From the NCBI GenBank assembly GCA_000827205.1, contig KN832560.1, positions 473,826 to 537,824 on the forward strand: 63,999 bases of DNA, in the 5' to 3' direction. Positions 21,580 to 33,786 of this stretch are shown piece by piece. A model generated the notes under the pieces. That model saw only the letters and a program-made list of their open reading frames with translations, ran no database searches and had not been told where the DNA came from. Each line of letters begins with the position of its first letter. The stretch's first letter is position 1. The DNA is from Plicaturopsis crispa FD-325 SS-3. Lineage: Eukaryota; Basidiomycota; Agaricomycetes; Amylocorticiales; Amylocorticiaceae. The position numbers and the translations under genes are program-made.

Positions 21580-23565
21580 CTATCCAGCATGCTCCACAAT
21601 ACTAGTCACCAACTTCCCGTCCTTCACAGTAGTCTTCAGCATCTCCGGAACGGCCTGCTCCTCGAACACGCCCTCCTCCTCCCCTTCCACCGGCAGACTG
21701 ACGTTGATGCTGCTGCACTTCGCGGTGGTGATCTCGACTTCGGCGATGCACTCTTTCGAGAGGTATATCTGGCCCGAGTCAGTCGAGTCCAGCTGGATGG
21801 ACGCCGCCTTGCCTGTGATCTGCAGCGCAAAGGAGGGCGAATTTGTGACCGAGATGGAGGATATGACAGATTCGATCAGGACGGAGGTCTTCGTGCAGTT
21901 TGCTGCGATTCGCGTCTGAGTAAGGATAAACATGCTTTGTAGCACAGGATACGCACCTATGGTAACAGCGTTGACTTTGCCCTTGACGATTACTGTAGAG
22001 TTTTTGCACCCGTACAAGTTGACTGTCTGGGTCTTCTCGGCCTCTACCGTAAGACCCGATTCGTTTTCCTGGTACTCCTGTTATTCAATGCATTAGCCAT
22101 GATCGACCGCAATAAATATATACCAAAATACATACGATCACCCATTTACTACCCTCTAAAGCAAGCTTGGAGGGCTTTTTTCCCGCCAGCGCTGAGGGCT
22201 TCGAAGGTTTTGTGGGCCGTTTGGGAGCTGTCATAGAGCCAGTGTCAGTACAGCCTGGCGATGCTTATATCTGGGTACGTACGAGGCGACTTACTCGCCC
22301 CACCTGGAGCGCTGGGAACAACGCTCCCTGCTCTCAATGCCGGGTTCTTGTGCGTCATCTCGCTCTTGTCGACTTTTCTTAATCCTGCGGTGACAGCTTC
22401 CCCTCGGTTGAGCTCAGCAAATACGGCATCTACGCCTCCTGCTGCACTCGAGGAGGGTGTTGGTGCAGCAGCAGGAGGGGGCGGCGGAGGGGGTGGAGGA
22501 GGGGGAGGTCCACCAGCACTTTTCGCGCCGCTTGATGCAACTTTGTATTGCGCAACGGGTATACCCTAGGGAACAAACCTTGTCATTTATTTGTGAGACT
22601 TCGTTTGAACCTATTCGTTTACCTTGGGATTCCAGACAAGTCCAGTGGTATGATGCTTCATGATATATAGGCGGACTTCTTCCAACACCGCTATGTATGC
22701 CTTGACCCACTGCGCGTGCTTGGCATCCCTGAGGTTAACAATTAGCGCATACACCCTCTAGTGTATAGAGACCACTGACTTCTCCTTGTATTCCTTGATG
22801 ACACGGTTCCCGTAGAACTCAGTAGAGTTCTTAATTTCGGCGACATATGGGCCAGGTTTGGGTTCCTGTCACCCAAATGTCATGAGATAGATAGCCTGGG
22901 GTGAAGACACGATGTCCACTCACGACAGTAACCCATCCTACAATCGGAGCACCTTCCGCCACGGTCGATAGATGCGTGAACCACTCTCTATCCTTCCGGT
23001 TTGCATCCTTCAGACGCGTGATCGCTTCGATGTCTGCCTGCAGCGGCGCGAGTAGAGCCTCAAATCCTTTCTGATCAGGTTTCTGGCACGCCGCCGCCGC
23101 AAGAAGCAGGGCGCGGAGGTCGGCGAACTCCTTCTCGACCAGGGCTACCTGTGATCGAACGATATCAGGATGTAGTTCCCGCACGACGCGTGTTGGCTAC
23201 ACACCTGCTCAACTACAGAAGCGCCTGCGAATGACCGGGAAAGATCTAGGAACGGCTTGAGCTTTCCGTCGATGACGGTCTCGTCGTACGCGACTACCGA
23301 GGGCGGGTCCTCTGCGATCACGGGCGCAGCAGGCGGTGGTGGAGGCGGCGGCGGCACAGGGGAGGTATGCGGTGTGGGGCTCAGTCCTTCTCGTCCCTCG
23401 TCGACCCTAGGTGCTTTCTGGCCATTCTCGACAGCGAGGTCCTCCAAACGGGACGTGGCAGCTTCAAGCCTTGACAGCTACAGATCAGCACTAGCTGACG
23501 CGTTTGATAGGGTACTGAGCTGACCGTTTGATTATTGTGGCTAGGGAGTGAAGACCGCCGGACAT
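21580..23565 (-). CDS. SRV2: Adenylyl cyclase-associated protein (CAP/Srv2)
   Basis: CAP recycles cofilin-bound actin monomers and, in yeast, links adenylyl cyclase to Ras. Exons in order: MSGGLHSLATIIKR, LEAATSRLEDLAVENGQ (the N-terminal RLE coiled coil), a first poly-Pro run (SPVPPPPPPPPAAP), the helical folded domain (FLDLSRSFAGASVVEQ, KEFADLRALLLAAA, DREWFTHLSTVAEGAPIVGW, PYVAEIKNSTEFYGNRV, WVKAYIAVLEEVRLYIMKHH, TGLVWNPKG), a second poly-Pro run, a WH2-like basic segment (GLRKVDKSEMTHKNPALR) and the C-terminal beta-helix (KWVIEYQENESG, NSTVIVKGKVNAVTI, CTKTSVLIESVISSISVTNS, QIYLSKECIAEVEITTAKCS) ending TSIVEHAG. All parts of the family are present and the length (about 520) is normal. The first join appears to use an AAG acceptor. 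Divergent from Sen34. Confidence 0.92.
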
Positions 23566-23783
23566 GGTGATAGCTGAACGGTTGTCTTGTAAGACTACAG
23601 AAAGTGTGTGGGGTATGTACGCGACCAAGGAGATATAACAGAGGAGTCAAGGACAAGTTCAGACAAAGTCCCCGGAGACCGGCAGTTTCCGAGCGGTCAC
23701 AGCAGCTTCCAAGAAACCACGTTCTCTCAATTGAACGGTTCACAAGAAACATCATCTCAAGAGTGAAATGCTAACATTCGCGC

Positions 23784-23790
23784 TATAAAA
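23784..23790 (+). promoter_or_regulatory. TATA box for SEN34
   Basis: TATAAAA lies 88 bases before the SEN34 start codon in the 312-base divergent region shared with CAP (23566-23877). No other site there is clear. Confidence 0.5.
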
Positions 23791-23877
23791 TTTGCCAACA
23801 ACGTTAACAGGAATTGGACTAGTAGCGACACGGTCATTCCGGATACGTGACTTGCACGCGTATACTTGCATCCTGCA

Positions 23878-24999
23878 ATGGACGCCCACCGCATCCCCAT
23901 CCATGTCTCGAATCACCGAGCTTACGTCTGGGATGTCGACGGTACGCCTGTATTCTCTTCGATCTATTCGTGGACAACTGAGCTTTGTAAAAAATCTAGA
24001 CATCGCCGCCCTCCGTGCGCGCCACAATATCTGCGGCCTCCTTACCGGCACGCTCCCCCATCTATCCCAACAGAACGTATTCCTCGGCATACCCCTCGTC
24101 CTCATGCCCGAGGAGGTCGTCCTGCTCGTCGAGAAAGGTGTGTGCATGGCATCGATCACAGTCCAACACCGGCTGCAAAATTCCATGCCGAGGCATTTTT
24201 TTCTCACCAACGCCCATATTTGCAGAACTAGCTATACTAATAGACGACCCGTCCGCACACACCGCCCCCTCGCGTGCCGCGCTGGAAGAATGGAATAACG
24301 GCCGATTAGAGGATATAAGGATGCAGATCGCACAAGCTGGTGCGAAGGAGGAGGCAAAAGCGCCCAAATCGAGGGAGGCCGCGACGTCCGAGGCGGCACA
24401 ACGGAAACGCAGGGAGCGCGAAGAACGGCGTGCCCGCGAAAAAGCCGCTGCAGCTAATGCGGATACGCTATTCGTGCCCCCACCGCAGCCGGCCCCAGAG
24501 CAGCAGCAGCCCGCGCCGGTGTCCACCACCGTGCTCGTCCCCGCGACCTCCGCGGCCTTCGCGTGGTACTCGCCCGCGCCCGCGACGTACGCGACGCTCG
24601 ACAGCGCGCGGCGCGCCGGGGTGTGGGCGTACCCCGCGACGGCGCACGAGCGCGCGAAGTGCGGTGTGTTCCGCGACCTGTGGGAGCGCGGCAATTTTAT
24701 GGGCGGGGGGATCAAGTTCGGCGGGGACTATCTCGTGTACCCGGGTACGCTCGTCGTCTCTCTCTCCCTTCGAGTTGTAGGCTGAATTTATATGTATCGT
24801 TATAGGAGACCCGTTGCGCTACCACTCGCATTTCACCGCCACTGTGTTGGACGCGCCGACAACGGCGCTCCGCCCGATGGAGATCGTGGCACATGGACGG
24901 TTGGGCACGGCGACGAAGAAAGCGCATCTGCTGTGCGGGTGGGACGAGAAGGCGCAGGCGGTCGATTATTACAGTATCGAGTGGGCCGGGTTCGGGTGA
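23878..24999 (+). CDS. SEN34: tRNA-splicing endonuclease subunit Sen34
   Basis: Sen34 is a catalytic subunit of the tRNA-intron endonuclease and cuts the 3' splice site. Four exons: MDAHRIPIHVSNHRAYVWDV, D|IAALRARHNICGLLTGTLPH, LSQQNVFLGIPLVLMPEEVV, LLVEK|ELAILIDDPS, then a charged Ala/Glu/Arg coiled coil (about residues 105-155), a Pro/Gln-rich linker, and the C-terminal nuclease domain: AHERAKCGVFRDLWERG, NFMGGGIKFGGDYLVYPG, DPLRYHSHFTATVL, LGTATKKAHLLCGWD. The triad is visible as Tyr in GGDYLVYPGDP, His in RYHSHF and Lys in TKKAHLL. The last exon ends YYSIEWAGFG. The introns (starting at 23947, about 24138 and 24746) are each placed by phase. Only 49 bases separate its stop from the stop of the convergent EI24 gene. 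Confidence 0.92.
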
Positions 25000-25048
25000 A
25001 GCACTAGATTACACTAGTAGTAGTAGATGTATATGTACGAGTCGAAGT

Positions 25049-26448
25049 TCAATCCGCTTTCCGCCGTCCGATCCCACCACGAGTGCTCCGTCTCCCACCG
25101 CCAACCGCACCCAGCTCGATGCCCTCCCCGGCCTCCACGCTCTCCGCGCCGTCGCTGAACGCCCGCCCCCGGCCGATGCCTGATGCACTGACTCGCGGGC
25201 CTGGTCGCGATCCCCCGCCGACGCTGAGCACCCACACGATCCAGTCGTTCAGCCATATCACGGGCGCGAATATCGGTATGCGGATGGGGACGAAGGGCGA
25301 GGGGTGGCGGATGGTGTCGTCGTATGCGGGGGACGGGCTGTATGGGTCCTTCGGGAGGGGGCGCGCATGCATTGCCATTATTATGTACTGCATTCGCGCG
25401 ATGGGTCAGTATTCGGAATGTAGATGCCTATTCGTTTCGGGACGCACGGCGGGGAATATTAGTGCGAAGAGCGCGGCGTTTGCGAGGCCGCTGCCCCATG
25501 TGCATAGCGCGGAGGACGGTAGTCCTTGGTCGTGTCAGCCGGGACCGGGTTCAAGAGGACGGAGAGACGCACCGAACGCGAAATAGTATGCCCAGCGCTC
25601 CTCGAGATGCCTAACGCGCCGGGAGAGCGACATACCGCGGGCTATCCAGATAAACCTGCACAACCCACCGTCAACGGCGCATAAGTACACTAGCATCATT
25701 TAATCGCGTACTCGAAGCAGTAGTATCTAGCCCCAAGAGTATCAGCCACACGACTCATCATACGAGCACAAGCGCAAGTACTCACGCGTCAATCCAGCAA
25801 AGGAACGTAAACCCGGCGACGGGCCCGACGTACGGCGTGTACCCCAGCGCAAACGACACGATCACAGAAGTGAGCACCATGACCGCGCGGTACGCGGACG
25901 TCGCGAGCGAGTTGAGCAAGCCCGTGTAAGTCACGGGCGCCTGGTGCGCCGTGCGGCTGCCGTGCTGCAGCGTGTACGTGCGCTTCGCCAGGAGCGTGCA
26001 CCACGAGCTCTGGCACCCGCCCTGCAGCATCAGCAACTCGGAGGCCAGCAATGAGCACAGGTGAAGCACGCACGTTGAGGTAGAACGACACGCCGACGAC
26101 GGGCAGGAGCCACAGCACCTGGTAGAACCACCCAATGTTCCTATGGAACCACTTCTGCTGGCCCTGCACGAGCGGGTGGAGCAGCAGGTCGAATGCGTAC
26201 ACGGACGCGAGCGCAACGCTGTTCAGGAGCAGGCTCTTTGCGACGTTCGCGCGCACCTCGGCGTCGGTGTACACGAGCTGCACGACGGTGTCCCAGCGGA
26301 AGGCGTCGGTGAGGCCGTGGCGGGCGAAGTTGAGCTGGAGCTGTATCGTCTCGGAGAGGGAGAGAAAGGACGGGTAGGAGGTGCGCGAGGAGTAGGCGCG
26401 CGGTACTGGAGACGCAGGGTAGGGACTGCGGACAGACGGTCTGGACAT
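25049..26448 (-). CDS. EI24-domain membrane protein
   Basis: The protein begins MSRPSVRSPYPASPV and has FLSLSETIQLQLNFARHGLT, RANVAKSLLLNSVALASVYA, HRNIGWFYQVLWLLPVVGVS, FYLN|GGCQSSWCTLLAKRTYT, SLATSAYRAVMVLTSVIVSF, GYTPYVGPVAGFTFLCWIDA, YYCFEYA, EERWAYYFAFG, then a helix ANAALFALIFPA and a C-terminal part IPIFAPVIWLNDWIVWVLSV. The 'GWFYQVLWLLPVVGVSFYLN' and 'GPVAGFTFLCWIDAYYCFEY' segments mark the EI24/CysZ-like family, with about five or six membrane spans. EI24 proteins sit in the ER and act in autophagy and membrane traffic. A longer start at 26538 is open but adds an uncharacteristic sequence. The C-terminus is basic and Gly-rich. The gene nearly touches SEN34. Confidence 0.82.
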
Positions 26449-26774
26449 CGCGGAACGCGGAGTGCTGCAGCCACTGACAACGAGACGTCCGAGGAAGACC
26501 CAGGGCCGCCACCTGTGAGCCTCGTGTCCGAATGCCAAAACCTAATCAGGCTCTTCACACTGTGACGCATAAAGAAGGGATCATATTTCCATAGTGCATG
26601 GCAGCCAAGGCAGTCATCCCGCTACGATAATTTACATTACAGAGATCGAGCGAACATATCAGAATAAGGAAAATGATAAACGAGAAAATATAGGGAGATT
26701 CGAGCGCGACAGAGGGGGAGGAATATGGACAGGAAACGGTGTACATGGAGAATGACAGTGAATCAGAGAGCCCT

Positions 26775-28073
26775 CTATTTCTTGGCCACCTAAGCACAAA
26801 ACTTTAGCAATCCTGCATACAGAGTGTCGGAAGTCGTGAGGTTACTCACCTTCCTCTTCGAGGTAGTTGTCGCAGCCTTGGGGGCAGCCTTCTTGGCCGG
26901 CGCCTTCTTTGCTGCAGTCTTCGCCTTCGAAGCAGCAGCAGTTCCTGTGACAGCCTGAATGTGAAGGATACCATAAGCGACGAGCGAGATGAATTCTGAA
27001 GACTTAATCCGACCTTCTTGGCTTTGGGAGCAGAGGTAGTCTTCTTCGCCGGCGCAGCTTTCTTGCCTGCAAGTGTTTTCTTCGGCGCCGCCGCCTTCTT
27101 TACAGGCGCTTTCGCAGTAGGCCGCGCTGCGCTCTTCTTCGCAGCAGCGGTCGTCCTGGATGTACCAGTCGATTTCGCAGCGGTGGCGGTGGCGGTAGTC
27201 CGCGGCTTCGGGGCGGGTTTCTTAGCAGTTACGGCTTTCGCACCACCAGATTTGGCAGACTTCTTGGCGGCGGGCTTCGCAGCGGCCTTTGCCTTGGGTG
27301 CGGGTTTGTTCTAAACATGAAGGAGAATATTAAATAGCAGGCTTAATATCGGGGTACCACACGCACCTCTTTGGTGGCGGTGTCGACTTTGGCAGTCTTG
27401 GGGGCAAGCTTCACGCGGCCGGAGGGTCCTAATAGTGCATAGGCATAAGCGAAAAGGAAAGCAAAGTAGGAGAAAAGGGCTCACCTTTGGGCAAGACGAA
27501 ATCTCCCTTTTCAGCCCCGGAGGTGATTGCCTTGCTGAGCTGCGTGCTCTGGGCATTGCCGATCTCAAGCTTGTACTTGTCTTCAACGTACCTTCAGAAC
27601 CCCGTTAGACATATTCCACTCGATACAAGAGCATGCTGGACGTACTTCTTGATGGTAGGGCGGGAGACACCAGCACGGGCCTCATCCGGGTGGGCCGAGA
27701 TACATTCCTATTTTTACGGTAAAAATATATCAGTTCAGTGTCCATGGCACGCTCTGGGGAGATCTGGATGTGATGCAGAAGGTTTGAAAACGATTGTGCG
27801 AGTTTGTGGCCAACAGGGGGCAAGGTCGCGCGCGCGGCGGGACCGGATGCCCTTCGCCCTGCCCGTTTTGGGTCGAACGACGACGACGGCCCAAGACGGC
27901 GAGCAAGCCCACGAATTTCACCACCTGGGACAAGAGGGTGTTCGAGGGGTGATAAGGAGTAAAAGACACACCTTGATCATCTCAATCCAAGTGGGCCTCG
28001 CGGGCGGAGCCCTTGCGGCGGGTTTCTTGGCCGTTTTAGCGGTCGCGGTGGATTTCTTGCTAGCGGCGGACAT
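26775..28073 (-). CDS. Linker histone H1, copy A
   Basis: The start MSAASKKSTATAKTAKKPA leads into a winged-helix H15 domain: RPTWIEMIK|ECISAHPDEA, RAGVSRPTIKK|YVEDKYKL, STQLSKAITSGAEKGDFVLP, KGPSGRVKLAPK. A long Lys/Ala/Pro tail follows and ends TTTSKRK|VAKK, the last four residues and stop being on their own exon after an intron that ends at about 26760-26790. The family compacts linker DNA in chromatin. Intron positions (after MIK, after TIKK, within LPKG) match those in H1-C. It is one of three H1-type genes in 16 kb, an unusual number because most fungi carry one. All three keep the globular-domain core. Confidence 0.9.
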
Positions 28074-28726
28074 TCTGGCTGCTGACGGTTGCTGGTGTAT
28101 GCGCGGGAAAGTTTACAATGAAGATTGGATGCAAAAGAGGAGACTGAGAAGAGCCTGAGGAGTGCAGTGGCTCCGGGGGGCAAAAGGAGATGAGAGTTTG
28201 GGACAAGAGGTGCAGACCGCGAGTTGAACTCCGACGCGGGTGTCCATTCAACAAACTCAAAATCGCGCATCACGTGCCCTTTCACAGCGCTCATCCTCTG
28301 CTCCTTTATCCGACAGAAAAGACCTATCAAAACACCGTAGGGTGTCCTGGACGGCTTATTCTATGTTTCAGGCAAAGTAGCTTGGCGAAAGCAGCTCTAA
28401 ACCTTGAATCATGCACTTGACAACTTTACGCGCCAAAATACGCCGTTTTGCACCGTTGAAATTGGGCAAGTCACCGGTAACTAGACACCTTCATATGTTC
28501 CCTCTGAGAGCCGCAAAAGTATCCATAGCGTCGAGATGCGCCATGTTTTTTGCGTTCGCGAACGAAACCGAGGCCGTTGAGTGCAAGACGCGTGTCCAAA
28601 TATAGTACGCGACTTGCGCTCCGATCTGGATCTCGGTGCTTCTCGCACACATCCGAGCCCCGATTCCGTGCTTCAGCCAAATTCTCTCCGGTGCAACTTG
28701 GCGTGCATCGAAATCTGGTGGTCGAA
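28074..28726. other. Divergent intergenic region, H1-A to LYRM7-like
   Basis: The 650 bases between the two starts hold short overlapping frames only (for example 28411-28605 + and 28471-28680 -). These share DNA on both strands and fit no family. This is the likely promoter region for both genes. Confidence 0.5.
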
Positions 28727-29843
28727 ATGGCGGTGACTCCTGCGTTGCGAGCACAGGCGCGTTCAGCTTACCGTGGCTTATGGCGGGCGTCGTCTGCCAC
28801 TTTCTCAGGTGAGAGGAACACTTTTCGCGTTGGAATACCCGCTCACGTTCGTGATACCAGGTGACGAGAGGGTCTTGAACGGTCGGTGACGTTGTACCAA
28901 CGTCGTCAGTATGCTGAATATTCCTTTGTACATGAAGCCTTTAGGTCGAAGATGCGCGCGGAGACGATTGAGGGCCGCGACATCACCGACGCGACTGCGT
29001 ACGAAGCCAAAGTTCAGTACTCGAGGGAGGTCGCCCAAGTGCTCCGACAGAACATAGTGCAGGCTGTCCGACACGAGGACAAGGATCAATGGAGTGAGTC
29101 CCATCATCACATCTATCTCATGCACATTTATCTAACCGTTCCCAGAAATCCGCATAACAAAGGACACCGAGCTCGGTTCGAACGACACCGTCAAGCAGCC
29201 GGCGTCTAGCAGTCGCAGCGCACGAAAGCAAGAAGCCCAGAGGTACGCTAGCGCTCCTCCTCCCTCCCGAGTACGTCTGAACGCGGAGAGCTGATATCCT
29301 AGTTCCAAAGATGCTGCTCCGCATGACGCCAAGCCCGGCGTCCCGCGGTATTACTCTGCGCTCAAGAAGGCTCACAAGCAGCGCAAGGTACCGGAGCTCA
29401 GGGAGGAGGATCTAGAGGAGTCGTTCGTACGTGGTGAGTCGTCCCCTTGCACCGTGTGTGTGTGTGTGTGTGCTGTGTGCTTAGTGGGGGGTGTTAGGCA
29501 GCGGGCCGGGAGGGCAATCGATTAATAAAACCCAGAATAATGTACAGTTGCTGCATAAGCCTACGGGTATCCGTGTGACGTGCCAGGAAACGCGTTCGCT
29601 TGAGACAAACAGGATGTTCGCCAGGCGGCTCATACTAGAAAGGGTACGTAATCCTCCCGGACATCCAGTGCAGTGCAGGGTGGTGCTGACATGAAAACAT
29701 AGCTTGACAAAATTGAGAACCCTGGACTGTCGAAGGAGCAATTGAAGAGAGCGAAGCAGATTGAAAGAGAGCGTCGGAGACGGAAGAAAGCTAAGAAGAA
29801 GGACAGAGAAAAGCAGGCCATGCACGATGTCGTCGACGTTTGA
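28727..29843 (+). CDS. Predicted fusion: LYRM7/Mzm1-like LYR protein plus GGQ release-factor-like protein (Rso55/MTRFR type)
   Basis: Part 1: MAVTPALRAQARSAYRGLWR, ATFSG|DERVLNGR|SKMRAETI, REVAQVLRQNIVQAVR and W|KIRITKDTELGSNDTVK. This matches the LYR-motif chaperone that stabilises the Rieske protein during complex III assembly. Part 2: VPELREEDLEESFVR|GSGPGG, QSINKTQNNVQLLHK, GIRVTCQETRSLETNRMFAR and a Lys/Arg-rich tail ending AMHDVVDV. GSGPGGQSINKT is the peptidyl-tRNA hydrolysis loop of the mitochondrial C12orf65/Rso55 rescue factor. Introns 29243-29302, 29434-29497 and 29644-29702 keep one frame throughout. If the 29243-29302 intron is kept, the frame stops at 29292-29294 and gives the LYR part alone. 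No in-frame ATG for part 2 alone is seen between them. Both products are mitochondrial. Either a true fusion or two genes with overlapping models is possible. Confidence 0.75.
29455..29475 (+). repeat. TG dinucleotide microsatellite in an intron
   Basis: A run of about nine TG units lies inside the 64-nt intron 29434-29497, just before the exon carrying the GGQ motif. Length change here would alter intron size but not coding sequence. Confidence 0.8.
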
Positions 29844-30181
29844 TCCTCCTACTTACCACCAATGCACTCCTTCATATCATCCCTTCTCGATTTCGCAGTG
29901 AAATTAGCCGTAATAGCTGGTCAGTTCAAAGGTACGCTCTCTAGACAATCCCGAGAAGCCTATGATGACAACCCCCTATCGCAGTCATGTCCTCGGCACT
30001 CGGTAACAAGCCTAATCCCCCTAACATAAAATGCTCTTTCTCCGTGTGCACGCCGTTTCGACTCGTCAGCTTCACGATGAAAGCAATGGCCATAAATAAG
30101 GGCCGTCAAGAATGACATGGCAGCAGGTTCCTAACCAACGAAGTCCCCTTGCTATATTTTTTTCACTGCACAGTATTGATC
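29844..30181. other. Intergenic region with TATA-like element before AKR1
   Basis: No gene is seen in this gap. The word CATAAATAAGGGC (30091-30103) lies about 90 bases before the AKR1 start and matches CATAAATAGGGC at the same distance before AKR2. It is the likely TATA element of AKR1. Confidence 0.5.
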
Positions 30182-31918
<1,737 letters not shown>

Positions 31919-32390
31919 ATTGATGCGGTGGCCCGTGTCGTGGAGAGTCGGGGCTCGCTCTACGTACCTCTCAGTGTCCAGTCGCATATCCACTCTCACA
32001 ACCTGCAACATTGCCATATTTTTCCTGCGTATGTATGCTACCGATGCATACGAATTGTGTAAAGCGTTCAAGAGTCGACTTCAATCACTCCATTGAAGTC
32101 AGACCTTAGAAAGACAGTCTAACCCTAACCCTAACTTCGGGTACCCCCATCCATTCAAAGAAAGCAGTCTATCATTCAACGCAGCGTACACAAAACCCCA
32201 AGACAAAAGAGAAAATGGAGGTGCACACACACATGTGTGCTACCCCGGTATAATGATAAGTTGTCTGCCTAATAAATGTACACTAATGTACGCCATGTCA
32301 GAATATGTAGTAGAGAGAAACCTAAGTAGCAATGCGACCAGTCACCCTAAGTAGCAATGCGACCACACAAAAACTACAACACAGTCGAAA
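31919..32390. other. Intergenic region between AKR1 and H1-B
   Basis: No gene is seen. It holds the telomere-type repeat at 32120 and, at about 32320-32370, two tandem copies of a 24-base word built on CCTAAGTAGCAATGCGACCA just beyond the H1-B stop. The reading frames on the opposite strand are short. Confidence 0.5.
32120..32135. repeat. Interstitial telomere-type repeat
   Basis: TAACCCTAACCCTAAC is 2.7 perfect units of CCCTAA (TTAGGG on the other strand), the telomere unit of most filamentous fungi. It lies in non-coding DNA between AKR1 and H1-B. It is too short to be a telomere here and could mark an old break repair, or be chance. Confidence 0.7.
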
Positions 32391-33420
32391 TCAAGCCGCG
32401 ACTTTCTTCGATGCGGGCTTGGCTTTGGATGCGGGCTTTGCTTTGGACGCGGGCTTCGCCTTGCTCGCGGGCTTTGCTTTGGGCTTCGTCGCTGCTGCTT
32501 TGGCGGCCGCCTGTAGAACATGAACGTCAGCAGTGCACGAGCAACGGCGGGGCGACGTGGACATACCTTCTTCGCGGGTGTCTTTGCGCTCGACGTTTTC
32601 TTCGCTACAGGCTTCTTCGCCGCTGCAACTTTCTTCGTGGTCGCCGCCGCCTTCTTCGGTGCCGCCGCCTTCTTGGGCGCAGCTTTGGTGGTAGCGGTGG
32701 TCTTCGCCTTCGCGGCGGTAGCGGTCTTCTTCGGGGGTGCGGCCTTGGCGGCGGGCTTCTTGGTTGTGGTAGCGGCTTTCTTAGCAGCAGGGGCGGCCTT
32801 CTTAGCGGCGGGCGGCGAGTTCTGTGTAACCGATGTCAGTGATAATAATCATGCGATGGGGCTGCCGGGCGTACCTCTTTGGCGCTAGCTTTGGCTTTGG
32901 GCGCGAGCTTGACTTTGCCACTGGGGCCTTTGGGCAGAACAAAGTAGTTCTTCTCGGCGCCGTGCGTGATGGCGCGGTTCAGCTGGTAGAGGTTGCCACC
33001 CGACATGTCGATGCGGTACTTCTCCTCAGCGAACTAGACGACAGTATTATTAACCTCGATCCGCAGTAACAGCAGGAGCTACACACACCTTCTTAATGGT
33101 GCTGCGCGACACGCCGCTGCGGGCATCCTCCTTGTTGACGGCGATGCATTCCTACGGTCGACACTACAATAAGACACAGCTGACGACGACGGTGAACAAT
33201 AAGAACGCACGGTGATGATGTCCTTGAAGGACGGGTGGGCGCCAGTAGACTTGGCTGCCTTGGGCGCGGCCTTCTTCGCAGCAGGCTTCTTGGCGACGGG
33301 CTTCTTAGCGGCGGCGGCCCTCTTCGCAGGCTTGCCAGGCGACGACTTGGCAGGGCTGGATGCGGCCTTGCGAGGCGAGGCAGGGGCAGGTGCGGGGGAT
33401 GCAGAGGTGTTGGAGGACAT
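32391..33420 (-). CDS. Linker histone H1, copy B
   Basis: The start MSSNTSASPAPAPASPRKAA is more Ser/Pro-rich than the other two copies (SPRK and SPAK words, possible CDK sites). The H15 domain follows: HPSFKDIIT|ECIAVNKEDA, RSGVSRSTIKK|FAEEKYRI, NLYQLNRAITHGAEKNYFVL, PKGPSGKVKLAPK. The Lys/Ala tail ends in about four copies of the hexamer K-A-K-P-A-S, then KKVAA. Phe replaces Trp at the start of helix 1 compared with the other copies. By hand count about two thirds of the globular domain is identical to H1-C. It lies in the centre of the 26.8-43.5 kb mirror-like arrangement. Confidence 0.9.
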
Positions 33421-33786
33421 GGCGATTGAAAGTGGAGACGGCGAACGAAGGGGCGGGGGAGATGGTTGTGGTAGGGGAGAGAGTTGACAAGAGGGCAGCA
33501 ACGGACGAACGGCGGTCTTTAAACCGGGCAACGAACGGGCGCGTCAGTCATGTGACTAAAGTCGATCAACAAGACTCCATAAATTCAGCACAGCCACATC
33601 ATGTGATCTTGGGCGTCCCACCGATGCGCACGGACCACGAGCGAGTCGATGATCGTTCGTACTCCACGACGTTCTGCACGACGAACTTGACTCTAGCTGA
33701 ATACTCTGTACAAGTGCAAGTACGTTTGAGCGCACTTCGATAACTGCATCGTATAGTCCGCTGATCGTCTGGCAGCAATACCTGCG
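33421..33786. other. Divergent promoter region, H1-B to F-box-like gene
   Basis: The 366-base gap separates two starts. On the minus strand a TTTAAAG word near 33520, about 100 bases upstream of the H1-B start, could serve as a TATA-like element. Nothing else is recognised. Confidence 0.4.

Noticed and set aside
27018-27314. Ala/Phe-rich plus-strand frame
   Set aside because: It is the complement of the Lys/Ala tail of H1-A; repeated Ala/Phe/Gly words arise from AAG/GCC codons on the other strand.
32332-32888. Ala/Gly-rich plus-strand frames that look like membrane proteins
   Set aside because: They are the complement of the H1-B tail and globular domain; hydrophobic look comes from Lys-rich codons on the other strand.
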